Below are positions 23,963 through 34,017 of a stretch of DNA of 64,000 bases, in pieces; within the stretch, counting starts at the first letter, position 1; each line of letters begins with the position of its first letter. This DNA comes from Epiperipatus broadwayi (lineage: Eukaryota > Onychophora > Udeonychophora > Euonychophora > Peripatidae): assembly GCA_028023455.1 (NCBI GenBank), contig JAQFVV010000021.1, positions 4,056,853-4,120,852 on the forward strand, in the 5' to 3' direction. Made by a program: the position numbers and the translations under genes. The notes under the pieces are model-generated. The model was given only the letters and a program-made list of their open reading frames with translations. It had not been told where the DNA came from and searched no databases.

Positions 23963-24289
23963 TTAGTGGTAATACAATTTGCAATGTTTATTAGAAACAA
24001 AGTAGCAATGTTTTATTATAAAATTACATTGCTATATTTCATCCACATTTTTTAAAAAATATATTTGGAAATCAATTACTAACTTGTTTTGAACTTAGAC
24101 CCCCCCCCCCTTTTTTATATTGATATTCGTTTTGTTTAATAGTTTGTTTGATTTATATGAAGCGCAAGATATGCTCGTGACATTACTTTTGAAATTAAAA
24201 GAAATCTGTTGAAAATAATTATTAACTGAATTTTCTTACGATTTTTCTTTAAGAAAAATATTTTCGGCAACTTAATATCATTTTTGATT

Positions 24290-24428
24290 ACAAAATGTTC
24301 CGCCAGGATTAATGACATTGCTGAATGGTTGATTGACAGATGCGGAAACACAATGTCCACGGATCTCGGCCTTGCTGTATTACTTCCGTCGCTCGAACTT
24401 CTTATGAACTTCTGAAGAAACAAGCTTT
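24290..24428 (+). repeat. tRNA-related SINE-like repeat, second family
   Basis: Less AT-rich block ending CTCGAACTTCTTATGAACTTCTGAAGAAA, close in style to the tail at 52.3 kb. The opposite-strand frame 24136-24447 covers this block and is likely a by-product. A-box and B-box are weak. Confidence 0.4.
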
Positions 24429-24939
24429 CGATTAAATAAATGTGCATTATAATAACTTATGAAATTTTTAAAATCAAAACGTTAAACCGCTTTACTATAT
24501 TCAAAGAAGTTATCTTTAGTTTATTTGAAATACTATTTTCTTTCTTTTTTTTTTTTTTTTTTTAGATGAGCCTATTTACCGCTTATAATAAAGTGTATTT
24601 AAACGCTATGCATTGAAAATGCTAAAATATTCAGTTCTACTTCTTTTTTTTTTTTAATTTTAAGAACTTACCTTGAGTGTAATCTAGTATAGAAAAATGT
24701 ATCCAAAATAATAATAAAAACTAAAGATATTTAATATGCTTGCACCATTTAAATTTAAAATATAATTAAAGGCAGAGTAACTGTAAACACCTATTTTATT
24801 GATAACTGCTGAGCGAAGTTTTCTTTTAGTAGTTTTGATTCTTACTTTAGTCTCTATGAAGGAATAGTTCGATACTTATTTACTGACCAAATTGGGTTAA
24901 CTGCATTGACTATTCTTCAGCCATCCGGAGGGTGGAGCA

Positions 24940-25085
24940 GATTTATTAAAGTGTGACGATTTGCTATTTTAATATAAATCGAGCACTGATTATATAAGTG
25001 TGTAGGGGAAATGATGATCTGAACCAACTAGTGAGTCCTGGTACAACATGAAATATGTATAAGCATCATTTGTGTAAGTTCGAGT
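24940..25085 (+). repeat. Family B fragment
   Basis: GGTGGAGCAGATTTATTAAAG, AATATAAATCGAGCACTGATT, TGTAGGGGAAATGATGATCTG, AACCAACTAGTGAGTCCTGG, ACAACATGAAATATGTATAA. The core reads CUAGUGA in place of CUGAUGA, and the outer tRNA-like part is absent. Confidence 0.7.
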
Positions 25086-25253
25086 CAGATAAGAAAAATA
25101 ACAACGAATCTTATTTCTTGGACTTGTGGGGCATCATTTACAAAAACGAAATCTTAATCCAAACAATTGAAATTTTTTTATTTTATTAGACACTCACCCC
25201 CAGTAGCTGACAATAAACCCTGGTCTTCATTACCATACATTCCTAGAATTACA

Positions 25254-25403
25254 TCACATGATCACCATTTATTATGCTTGCTCATAACTGTTATTAAAAC
25301 AGGCAAAACTCTCTAATTAATAGTACCACTTAGTGCAAGCATCCATTGATTACTCTGGCTTGCACTAATTGGCACTACTGTATAGACAGTTTTGCTGTTT
25401 TAA
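25254..25403. repeat. Compact family A hairpin with 15-bp flanking repeat
   Basis: ATCACATGATCACCATTT, TTATTAAAACAGGCAAAACT, then an inverted GCACTAATTGGCACTACTGT and AGTTTTGCTGTTTTA. ATTCCTAGAATTAC plus one more base occurs on both sides (about 25239-25252 and 25403-25416). The ribozyme segment is absent. The flanking repeat is much longer than that of a DNA transposon. Confidence 0.8.
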
Positions 25404-25478
25404 TTCCTAGAATTACTTATTTGCCTTACTAAAATTTTCTCTGCAACTCACCAAATTTCTATATGTACTCCTCCCCCT

Positions 25479-25847
25479 CTGAACCAGCTTATTAACAATG
25501 CAAAAGACATTCTACCATCAAACCAAAAATCACAAATTGCATACAAGTGCACATGCCATCACATCAACTGCTATACCATACATTATGATGAATCGAAGGC
25601 CAACTTGTCTACCTGATTAACACAGCGCCAGTACATATACAACCATGTTCAAACCCAAACAGATACTAAATCAATTTTTTATGGACATTCCACTTTCAAC
25701 CACCCTTTCAAACCTACATCTGCTACTATTGTATGCCTAGATCATGGCACCAAGCATAAACTGAAAGAGACCTCACACATCGAGGGAGATAACAAAATTA
25801 GCAAGAAAGACTTCTGAATTCCTCTTTCTAAAATACGGCATACTTAA
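25479..25847 (+). pseudogene. Penelope-like GIY-YIG endonuclease remnant
   Basis: A frame with two internal stops reads LNQLINNAKDILPSNQ, then QIAYKCTCHHINCY, ESKANLST-stop-LTQRQY, HSTFNHPFKPTSATIVC, and KETSHIEGDNKISKKDF. The order (Y-K-C-x-C with a second Cys and Tyr, then L-S-T-x-L-T-Q) is the style of the GIY-YIG endonuclease at the C terminus of Penelope-like retroelements. The YIG motif is lost. No RT domain is adjacent. I am fairly sure of the superfamily, less of the clade. Confidence 0.55.
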
Positions 25848-25849
25848 AG

Positions 25850-26850
25850 TAATAATTAGCTATTCAATTATGCTAATCACCCAATCATGTTTCTTTAATA
25901 AACCCTGTGGTCTTCTCCCCTCTGTCAGTTACCATGACTATGACTAATATAACTCAGTCGAAAGTGCACTAGTTAAAAAATTGCTCACTTCGCATATTTT
26001 AAGTTTATCTTGAATACATTTTTTGCGTATATTTATCCACATCATATTTCTTTGAGATACTGCGTACCAAAATTTCCAAGGTTATTGTAGGAAACTTTCT
26101 AGATGATTCTATGTAATTCATAATTCAGTTGTTATATTTTTGACATAAATTTGTGTATCCAAAATACCCACTTATAATCAAAATAAATCTATCAATAATG
26201 ATATCTTTCCTTGTGCTAAATAAAAATGTTACTATTTTGTTGACAATTTCATTTTGAATGGATAGAATAATTTTATCCATCTTTTGAATATTAATTACAT
26301 TTATTGATAATTATTGGTATTATTATTAGAATCTTGTTGCATAATGATTATCAAATTCATTTTCTGTGTACATGACCTAGAATTCAAATCTGGGCCTAAT
26401 AAAATTTGCTAAGTTGTTTAATTTTCAAGCAGATTTAAGATCATTGTTTTCAGGTGGCCGATTCATAGCTAATCCAATTAGTCATTAAAGATTATTTGGT
26501 AAATAGTTATCCCATTTTCTTTAGGGAAAAAAAGAGTTGAAAACCATCTTTAATTAATGTCTGCGCAAGTCATACCTTTTTTCACTTTGCCTTTATCTAC
26601 AATGATGATGGGAGATGATGGAAAATCTCTGTCCTCTTCTATTTGAGATATATTCATAGATCAAGATATATTGATGTTTGTCATTTATATTGATATAGGT
26701 TCTAGCTTGACATTTACTGTAGAGAACTTTTTCTGCATCTTACTCACCTTTCTAATAGATTTCAATTAGCTTTACCGAGTTTTTTTTTCTTTTTTAGAGA
26801 ATTTAGTAAAAGAAAGTATATCTACTCTGGTCCCATATTATTTAATACAT
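25850..26850. other. AT-rich DNA, no gene
   Basis: A weak tRNA-like GAATTCAAATCTGGGCC near 26380 is the only notable word. No frame could be supported. Confidence 0.4.
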
Positions 26851-26853
26851 TTA

Positions 26854-27241
26854 ATATCAGTCTTCAAATCATTAGATCGGAAGTCAAATTCCGATAAAGC
26901 ACTATTACTTTAAATATTATAAATCTCCTTGCACTCACATATTAGTAAGAGTTTAAAAAACTTAAGTGAATCACTTAAGTTTAGAGTGCATTTCTATAAA
27001 TACACCAACTTTCCCTGACCGTGCTAAATCAGGGCTTTAGCATGGTCAGAGAAAGTTGGTGTATTTATAAAAAATGCACTCTAACCTTAAGTGATTCACT
27101 TAAGTTTTTTAAAGTCTTACTGATGTGTGAGTGTGTGGAGATTTATAATATTTAAATTAATAACACATTATTGGAGTTCAACTTCTGATCCAATGATTTC
27201 AAGATTTTCAGCGCTTTATAATAATAGATATCAGTCTTCAA
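26854..27241. mobile_element. 360-bp palindromic element with 14-bp flanking repeat
   Basis: Two nearly perfect arms meet near 27030. Left: ATCGGAAGTC.., TATTACTTTAAATATTATAA, AACTTAAGTGAATCACTTAA, ATACACCAACTTTC. The right arm is its inverse. The direct repeat ATATCAGTCTTCAA lies at 26854-26867 and 27228-27241. Each arm has an inner AACTTAAGTGAATCACTTAAG hairpin. A shorter copy sits at 45199-45365. No coding capacity. Confidence 0.88.
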
Positions 27242-27244
27242 TAG

Positions 27245-27515
27245 ATTAGAATAATATTTCTTGCGTATCTTTTAAAAAGTTTTCATCAATAATTGCACAA
27301 TAACTATTAATATTCTTACATATTCCTATTTTATATTTGCTTATTTATTTTAACTACATATTTTATTCTTTTGCTGCTTGTGATATTATTTGTTTGTTTG
27401 TTTAATTTATTAATTTTTACATTTCTTATTTGGAGCTTTTAGATGATTATGACTTTTTCACATGATTACTTCATGGAACAAATAAAATTGAACTGAATTG
27501 TATAAAATTCACTCA
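27245..27515. other. AT-rich spacer
   Basis: No feature beyond AT-rich runs and short TTTG repeats. Confidence 0.5.
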
Positions 27516-27560
27516 TTGTTATTATTATCATTATCATCATCATCAATATTATTACTAAAA
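27516..27560 (+). repeat. Imperfect ATT/ATC microsatellite
   Basis: TTATTATTATCATTATCATC and similar triplets on the left side of the family C palindrome. Confidence 0.7.
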
Positions 27561-27589
27561 TCACACTTTTTCTTATTTTTGCCTTAATA

Positions 27590-27835
27590 TCCCATAAATA
27601 CAATTTATCCAACCTGCTTCAAACACTTTTTAGCAAACTCTTTATTTGTACATATATATACACCTACGTTTCGACTGTCCTGCAGTCTTCTTCTTATTTT
27701 TGTTTTTTTTTTGTTTTGTTTTGTTTAGAAGATTGCTCTGAAGAAGACTGCAGGTTAGTCGAAATGTAGGTGTATATATATGTACAAATAAAGAGTTTGC
27801 TAAAAAGTGTTTGAAGCAGGTTGGATAAATTGTAT
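27590..27835. repeat. Family C foldback, hammerhead-like arms
   Basis: Inverted arms starting AATACAATTTATCCAACCTG (left) and ending GGTTGGATAAATTGTA (right), with GTACATATATATACACCTAC near the centre. The right arm carries CTGAAGA, an A, then GACT/AGTC around GCAGGTT, then GAAATGTAGG. The left arm has GAAACGTA on the minus strand but lost the first bases of the core. The extra A beside stem II departs from a canonical hammerhead. Confidence 0.7.
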
Positions 27836-27837
27836 CA

Positions 27838-27838
27838 A

Positions 27839-27913
<75 letters not shown>
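27838..27913 (+). repeat. (TTA)n microsatellite
   Basis: About 25 uninterrupted TTA/ATT units abutting the right end of the family C palindrome. Frames through it encode poly-Ile or poly-Asn and are artefacts. Confidence 0.97.
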
Positions 27914-27976
27914 CATCCATCAAATACAATCTGTATTTGATAGATACTCTAAGTACAAATACTTTAGTATTTCCTT

Positions 27977-28142
27977 GATGAAAACAGGCAAAACTCTCCA
28001 TACAGTAGTGCCACTAAGTGCCAACCAGAGTAATCAATGGATGCCAGGCACTGAGTGGCACTACTGCATGGAGAGTTTTTCCTGTTTTAAGAACAGTAAT
28101 GTGCTAGCATAAGAAATAGTGAACATGTGATGTTTAGTGGTT
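27977..28142. repeat. Compact family A hairpin
   Basis: AAAACAGGCAAAACTCTCC, ACAGTAGTGCCACT, AATCAATGGATGCC, then inverted AGTGGCACTACTG, GGAGAGTTTTTCCTGTTTTA, and GCATAAGAAATAGTGA, ATGTGATGTTTAGTGG. This is a 165-bp hairpin lacking the ribozyme segment. Confidence 0.85.
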
Positions 28143-28144
28143 TA

Positions 28145-28595
28145 TTTTCTTAATACAAAGAAAAAAAACAAACTCTTCAAAGTCTTATATCAAATCACCT
28201 CTCAGAATACACTTGCCACAAATTTTTTTCAGATACATCTTTCTAAATCTCTCAGTACTAATTATATCACTAAAATTTTAAATTGATTTCCCTATTAATC
28301 ATACTCTCTCAGATTATCTGCCTTACATCATATGATCAATATTTAAAATGAGGATTTTATGGATAATAACATTTTTCACCTAGACTCTATCAAATTCAAT
28401 AAAATACTACATTCCTTAAAAGTATTTTCTATTACTTTTTTCTCTATTCTTCTACATCATCATATCATCTAATGTTTTCATTTTAATGTGCATTCTGTAA
28501 ATGACTCTGCGGTTATAAATAATGCATTTTCTACCATTGCAGTAAGCAACCTATTTTGATATTATATAGCAAATATTATTATGAATGTTATATAA
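28145..28595. other. AT-rich spacer
   Basis: No gene, repeat end or RNA could be supported. Confidence 0.5.
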
Positions 28596-28599
28596 TGAG

Positions 28600-28740
28600 C
28601 TTGCCAATAGCTCTTAATAAGCTTTTCAGAATATCCCTATCCTCAGACCAGTTTCTAGCTTTAGCGATTGTCAGTGAGGTGCCTCAATGATGAGGCCAAA
28701 GCTAGAAAACAGTCAGAGGATAGCGATCTAGTTAATAGGA
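28600..28740. repeat. A/D-type foldback with two hammerhead remnants
   Basis: Minus-strand arm about 28634-28680: ACCUCA, CUGACAA, poorly paired stem II, GAAA, CUGGUC, UGAGGAUAGG; stem I CCUCA/UGAGG is perfect. Plus-strand arm about 28672-28726: GCCUCA, AUGAUGA, GGCCAAAGCUA, GAAA, ACAGUC, AGAGGAUAG. Each has one or more changed core bases (G8 lost, C3 to A), so both are probably inactive. The arms face each other with almost no spacer. Confidence 0.7.
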
Positions 28741-28775
28741 TAGTGGTGGCTATGGTTGTTAAAAAGCCAAAGACA

Positions 28776-28842
28776 CCAAAATGTATGGATGCTGAACTGA
28801 GTTCAGACCCATACGATTATATAAGCTATTGAGCTTAGATTG
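28776..28842 (+). repeat. Fragment related to the 407-bp tandem unit
   Basis: GGATGCTGAACTGAG, TCAGACCCATACG and AGCTATTGAGCTTAG recall GATGCTGAACTGAGATCAGA and ACCCATGTAGCTATC in the 32.3-33.3 kb array. Confidence 0.5.
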
Positions 28843-28854
28843 AAAATATTGCAT

Positions 28855-29125
28855 TTTCAATTTCATTCTCATAGTTTTGTAGTTAAGTAGAGATAAAAGG
28901 TGGCTGCTGGAGGGTTGCATTAGATCCTAAGATCTAGATGCAGTGCTCTCAGATCCAAAGGCTCCTCACTGATGAAGGCCACAAGTCAGAAACTAGTTTG
29001 AAGATATTAGATCAGTAGGCACTAGATAGGGATTTTATGCACAAGCCTTCTGGCATCCATTAATTACTCTGGCACATAGTGGCACTACTGTATGGAGAGT
29101 TTTGCCTTGTTTAATAACAGTATCA
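28855..29125 (+). repeat. Family A copy, plus orientation
   Basis: GTTTTGTAGTTAAGTAG, AAAAGGTGGCTGCTGG, ATTAGATCCTAAGATCTAGA, the hammerhead arm, GGCACTAGATAGGGATTTTA, CAAGCCTTCTGGCATCCATT, GGCACTACTGTATGGAGAG. This shows that family A also carries a unique 5' segment that is missing from compact copies. Confidence 0.85.
28968..29018 (+). ncRNA. Hammerhead ribozyme-like motif, family A
   Basis: GCUCCUCA, CUGAUGA, stem II segment AGGCCACAAGUCA (partly paired), GAAA, stem III A-C-UA-G-U, U at H17, UGAAGA pairing partly with UCCUCA. Core boxes are intact, the stems damaged. Confidence 0.55.
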
Positions 29126-29465
29126 TTTAACCTTTTTTCTTTTTACTTTTCCGTTATTTACCCAATATTTTTGTATTCACTCAACAATAACATGTGTCCA
29201 TTAGTATATGCATGGTCATCAGCTTCAGACACACCAATAAATATGAAAAAAATAGAACAATATTGGTAAGAGAAGAAAAAAAGAAGTTTAAATAAAAATT
29301 TAAAGAAGTTGTCACAGAATAATGGCAACAACTATCATAAGTCAGGCTAGTGTGATTATTAGTGATGTTTGGAAACCACTAAAAAATGAAATCAAAACAA
29401 TCATAGATAAGTATGTAACATTTTTATTGACAGTTGATGAAGTAGCCTTGTTAGTTAGAATAGAT

Positions 29466-29562
29466 TTTTTTTTTTTATATGTCGCAGTGTTGACTGGGGA
29501 ACGAACCCGGGCCAGCTGTTTGGAAGGCAGCTATGGTAACCGCTAGGCAACCAATGCTTGAC
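29466..29562 (-). mobile_element. tRNA-Gly-derived SINE, copy 3
   Basis: Minus strand: GCATTGGTTGCCTAGCGG, anticodon loop CTTCCAA (UCC, Gly), GGGTTCGTTCCCCAG, TGCGACATAT and poly(A). Flanking AGTTAGAATAGA and AGTTAGAGTAGA form a 12-bp direct repeat with one mismatch. The open frame 29322-29546 on plus runs through its tail and is not a gene. Confidence 0.88.
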
Positions 29563-29569
29563 AGTTAGA

Positions 29570-30430
29570 GTAGAATTTAAAATTCACTTCTCATGAATCT
29601 AAAGAGCACAGGTTTAATTCCATGATAACTGTTCCTGGTAAAGCCAACCGAACACTCAGAGAACAGAAAACAATTATACTAGTCAAAATGTTGCATTCAA
29701 TACTAACATATGTTATTATTAATAATTAAAAAAAGTCTAACTAGGAATTTTTCTATAAAAAAAAAAACAATCTTTAATGATTATAACTAGTTGGTGGAAA
29801 TAGTCCAATATATACCTATAAGTAAATTGCTAACACCACTAATTTTAGATAATCATTAATATATATATATTGATGTAGATTGATTGCACCTTGTTAATTT
29901 CAACACTTTATATCTTATTATAATACAAACTGCTTGTGAAAGCTTCATTCAGAGTTCATCGCATTATTTCAGTGGAATTAAAAATAATTTTAAAATGAAA
30001 TTAAAATAACTGCAACATGAATAAAACACAAAGTGATTTTAATAATAAATTAAGCAAAGCCGTAAAGAATTAAAGAATCAATTTAAAGAATTTTAATAAA
30101 CCATAAAGCAAATTAGAGATGACTGTAAATGAAATACAGTTTAAATTGAAATTAGAGTAAATAAATTAAAAATTTAAAGATAACAAAAAAATCTAAAATT
30201 GAAATTGAAAAGTAAATTAGCACCTAAATGTGATAAATAAACAGAAAGCGAAAAAATATATATTTAATTACAAAATTTAGATACAAATAGATGTTCAATA
30301 AAAACTTAATGCAATAAATAAACATAAAGTCAAACAACATATAAACGAAATTTAAGTGATGAAAACAGGGAGAATATTTACGGTGTTAAAAAAGTAATTA
30401 AATAAAATGCAATAAATGAATTAATACCTA
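29570..30430. other. A-rich DNA, no gene
   Basis: Long A-rich stretch with many AAATTAAA words on one strand (30000-30430). It may be low-complexity decay. No frame or element end was seen. Confidence 0.5.
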
Positions 30431-30439
30431 ATAAGATTT

Positions 30440-31305
30440 ATAAAAATAGTATGTATTGGTTTGGCGATGGATAACAAGGTCGCATTTAGTGTATGATCAC
30501 TATCATCACTCATAGTTTGATGCTGATATTTTATCGATTCTATACAAGTGCATTTAGTCTATGATCATCATCATTACTTATAATTTGCCACTGATATTCT
30601 TTCGATTCTATACGGGTGCATTTAGTGTATAAAGATTATCATCACTCATAATTTCCATTATTATTCTTTTCGATTTCACACAGGTGAATTTAGTGTAGGA
30701 TTCATCATCATCACTCAGGGTTTGCCATTAATATTCTTTCAATTCTAGATGGGTGCTTTTAGTGTATAATGATTATCATCACTCATAATTGCTATTATTC
30801 TTCTTTTCGATTTCACACAGGTGAATTTAGTGCATGATTCATCATCATCACTCAGGATTTGCCACTGATATTCTTTCGATTCTACACGGGTGCATTTAGT
30901 ATATAATGATTATCATAACTCATAATTGCCATTGTTATTCTTTTCAATTTCACACAGGTGAATCTAGTGTATGATTCATCATCATCATCATAGTTTGGCT
31001 CTGATATTCTTTCAATTCTACATAGGTGCATTTAGTGTATGGTGAGCACCATCATGCACAATCACCAGTGGTATTCTTTTTGATTACACAAAGATGGATT
31101 TAGTGCATGATTCATCATCATCACTCATAGTTTGCCACTGATATTCTTTCAATTATATATGGATGCATTTAGTGTATGATGATCATCACTCATAATTGCC
31201 ATTGTTATTCTTTTCGATTTCACACAGGTGAATTTAGTGTATGATTCATCATCATCACTCATAGTTTGCCACTGATATTCTTTTTATCCTACACTCTATT
31301 AAGAA
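30440..31305 (+). repeat. Satellite-like array, 68-bp monomer, about 136-bp dimer
   Basis: Repeating GTGCATTTAGTGTATGATG, ATCATCATCACTCATA, TTGCCACTGATATTCTTTCG words. Alternate units read TTCTACACGGGTGCATTTAG and TTTCACACAGGTGAATTTAG. The CAGGTGAATTTAG type recurs at 30681, 30818, 30955, 31091 and 31225, i.e. every 134-137 bp, showing a two-monomer higher-order unit. Confidence 0.92.
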
Positions 31306-31309
31306 TAAA

Positions 31310-31925
31310 AAAACGTATATTACTTTATGCACATAAATAAAGGATGTCTATTATTATTAAAAGCATTGGTTGAACACTTGCAAGCACAGCATACATTCAT
31401 CAACCTTCTCCATTTTAGTCTAACCCTTCCAAGATGTAGAATTGAATGCAAACATACATCCCACCATTCTTTTATGCCATCTATTGGTATTTTATTGAGT
31501 CCTTTTTGTTTTTGTCATGTACAAGACTGATTTATTTTTTAAGAAATATAATCAAATGAGATCATAAGGCATTTGAGTACTGAAATAATGGGTTGAGTGT
31601 CACTCAAGCTTCTTTAGCTTCTGCACTCAACTGCGTGGGGCAAAATAATTGAAAGCTTAATCATTTGGAAGGTTGCATGATATTCAAGCATCAGAAGTGA
31701 TAGGTTGAGTTTTAAACCAATAATATTTAACTTCCAAATGGTACAAGTTATTTCAGTTTAATGGAAAACAATTCTAACTTTTTTTGCTAATTTTCTTATA
31801 AACTGACTCTCCAAATCAATTTTTAGAATAATGTTTCATTGAAAAGTTATAGCATCCTTCCAATTCTTAATAATTTCTGTAGCATGTTTGTCAAATGCTA
31901 TTATATATATCTATATATCTATATT
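31310..31925. other. Unassigned sequence
   Basis: The open frame 31327-31530 has no recognisable domain. GCATAAATAAAGGATG and CACTCAAGCTTCTTTAGCTT words are unique in the window. Confidence 0.4.
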
Positions 31926-31929
31926 AGCC

Positions 31930-32268
31930 CAGCTAATGTTTAAAATTAACCAATAGAATATCAGCAATCCATTGTCAAGGCAGAATTCAGGTTATATGTG
32001 AAAATCCTTTTATTATTTCCATTTATTGTTTAAGTGTTGTCATAACAATATATTTCTGATATTCTATTGGTTAATTTTCTATTTATTATCTGAATGTTGC
32101 CTTGACAAAAGATTGCTTGTATTCTATTGGTTAATTTTCTACTTATTATCTGAGTATTGCCTTGACAACAAATTTCTGATATTCTATTGGTTAATTTTTT
32201 ATTTATTATCTAAATGTTGCCTTGACAACAGATAACTGATATTCTATTGGTTAATTTTAAGCATATAC
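31930..32268. repeat. Foldback element with expanded 61-63-bp internal repeats
   Basis: Left end TAAAATTAACCAATAGAATATC, then TTGTCAAGGC. The right arm is its inverse repeated about four times: TGATATTCTATTGGTTAATTT, TATTTATTATCTGAATG, TTGCCTTGACAACA. It ends GGTTAATTTTAAGCATA. The open frame across it is a peptide echo of the 62-bp unit. It resembles foldback elements whose inverted ends contain tandem repeats. Confidence 0.85.
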
Positions 32269-32272
32269 TGTG

Positions 32273-33308
32273 ATGTACCTTTGAGGTCTTTCTTGCAATG
32301 ATGTATATTGCAGAGGCTTCTACTATGTGGTGAAGCTGAACTGAGATCAGACCCATGTAGCTATCTGGCTTGCTATGCTGAGTTTGAAGACATTAACGTG
32401 TCTAAAAGATTCACGCTTGCAAGCTGAATAGAAAATGTTTCATAAATACAAGTGTTAGCAAGTTTTTTAACTTGTGTTTTTTTGTTTTTCATAAATGTAC
32501 CTTTGAGGTCTTTCTTGCAATGATGTATATTGCAGAGGCTTCTATTATGTGGTGATGCTGAACTGAGATCGGACCCATGTAGCTATCTGGCTTGCTATGC
32601 TGAGTTTGAAGACATTAACATGTCTAAAAGATTCACACTTGCAAGCTGAATAGAAACTGTTTCATAAATGCTCAGAGTTTGTGTTTAGATCTAGTTTCTT
32701 ATTCCTGTCTTTCACTGATGATAGCAAATAGCTTGAAATCATGATCTGAAAGTGGAATTAAAGTTAGAGATAGTGAATGCTCGCTCTGACATTTATGTAA
32801 ACAGAAAACTATGCTTGATGGTGTTTTTGGTAGAATGCCATCTGTTATCATAAATACAAGCGTTAGCAAGTTTTTTAATGTGTTTTTTTGTTTTTCATAA
32901 ATGTACCTTTGAGGTCTTTCTTGCAATGATGTATATTGCAGAGGCTTCTACTATGTGGTGATGCTGAACTGAGATCAGACCCATGTAGCTATCTGGCTTG
33001 CTATGCTGAGTTTGAAGACATTAACGTGTCTAAAAGATTCACGCTTGCAAGCTGAATAGAAACTGTTTCATAAATGCTCAGAGTTTGTGTTTAGATCTAG
33101 TTTCTTATTCCTGTCTTTCACTGACGATAGCAAATAGCTTGAAATCATGATCTGAAAGTGGAATTAAAGTTAGAGATAGTGAATGCTCGCTCTGATGTTT
33201 ATGTAAACAGAAAACTACGCTTGACGGTGTTTTTGGTAGAACGCCATCTGTTATCATAAATACAAGTATTAGCAAGCTTTTTAACTTGTGTTTTTTTGTT
33301 TTTCATAT
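32273..33308 (+). repeat. 407-bp tandem repeat, about 2.5 units
   Basis: Units start with ATGTACCTTTGAGGTCTTTC at 32273, 32494 and 32901. The first is only 221 bp because the segment from CTCAGAGTTTGTG to GCCATCTGTTATCA is missing; the other two are about 407 bp and almost identical. The array ends in a short TA microsatellite at 33306-33320. Near identity suggests recent duplication or homogenisation. Confidence 0.93.
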
Positions 33309-33319
33309 ATATATATATT

Positions 33320-33785
33320 AAATAAAGCTATTCAGTACAGATTATTAATTGTAATAGCAGTAAATAAAACAATTAAGTAGTAATGATAAATATTAAAAAC
33401 AATTTTAAAACTTCAGAAATATTTTCTATTATTTTTGTATTCATATGCTATAAATCTTAAATTTGCCAGAAGTTTATACATGTCTTGCCATGTGGGTGAT
33501 ATTAAGATTTCATTGCACCTGGGTACTGAGATGCAACATAATAACTAGGATTTTGATGCTGACATGCAAAATATTTTCTAGAGATTTCATTTAAACAAAA
33601 TAAAAATAAAATAGTTTTAAAAAAGCTAATAAAGAAGATCAAAAAATCTTTGTCTTGTTTTGATTGCAGCAAAACTTTATAATGTCATGGCATATTTTCC
33701 TATCCTTTATTTTTGTGTTTGCATATAATGTTTTAACATGATATTTGTAATATTATTTTGTATTATAAATGTGTAAGCCATATTT
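33320..33785. other. AT-rich spacer
   Basis: No feature could be supported. Confidence 0.5.
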
Positions 33786-33899
33786 AATATTTTTCACAGA
33801 GGTAAAACTCTCCACACAGTAAAGCCACTCAATGCAAGCCAGAATAATCAATGAATGCGGAATGTTTATGCATAAAATCCCCATTTAGTGCATACTCAT

Positions 33900-33955
33900 C
33901 CAATATCTTCAGACTAGTTTCTAGCTTGTGGCTTTCATCAGTGAGGTACCTTGGA
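33900..33955 (-). ncRNA. Hammerhead ribozyme-like motif, family A
   Basis: Minus strand: ACCUCA, CUGAUGA, AAGCCACAAGCUA (AGC/GCU stem II flanked by an A-A mismatch), GAAA, A-C-UA-G-U, C, UGAAGAU. Stem I CCUCA/UGAAG has one mismatch. Confidence 0.6.
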
Positions 33956-34017
33956 TTTGCAAGCCAAAATAATCAATGAATACAGGAAGGTTTGTGCATA
34001 AAATACCCATCTAGTGC

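Noticed and set aside
24136-24447. 103-codon gene on the minus strand
   Set aside because: No domain; its least AT-rich part coincides with a SINE-like repeat on the other strand, the rest is low-complexity Lys/Ile/Leu.
27642-28112. Frames of 101-119 codons on both strands
   Set aside because: They consist mostly of poly-Ile or poly-Asn from the (TTA)n tract.
30440-31305. CRISPR-like array
   Set aside because: The units are contiguous without unique spacers, and the DNA is eukaryotic in content; it is an ordinary tandem repeat.
32026-32235. Hydrophobic repeat peptide that resembles a membrane protein
   Set aside because: Direct echo of the 62-bp tandem unit of a foldback element.
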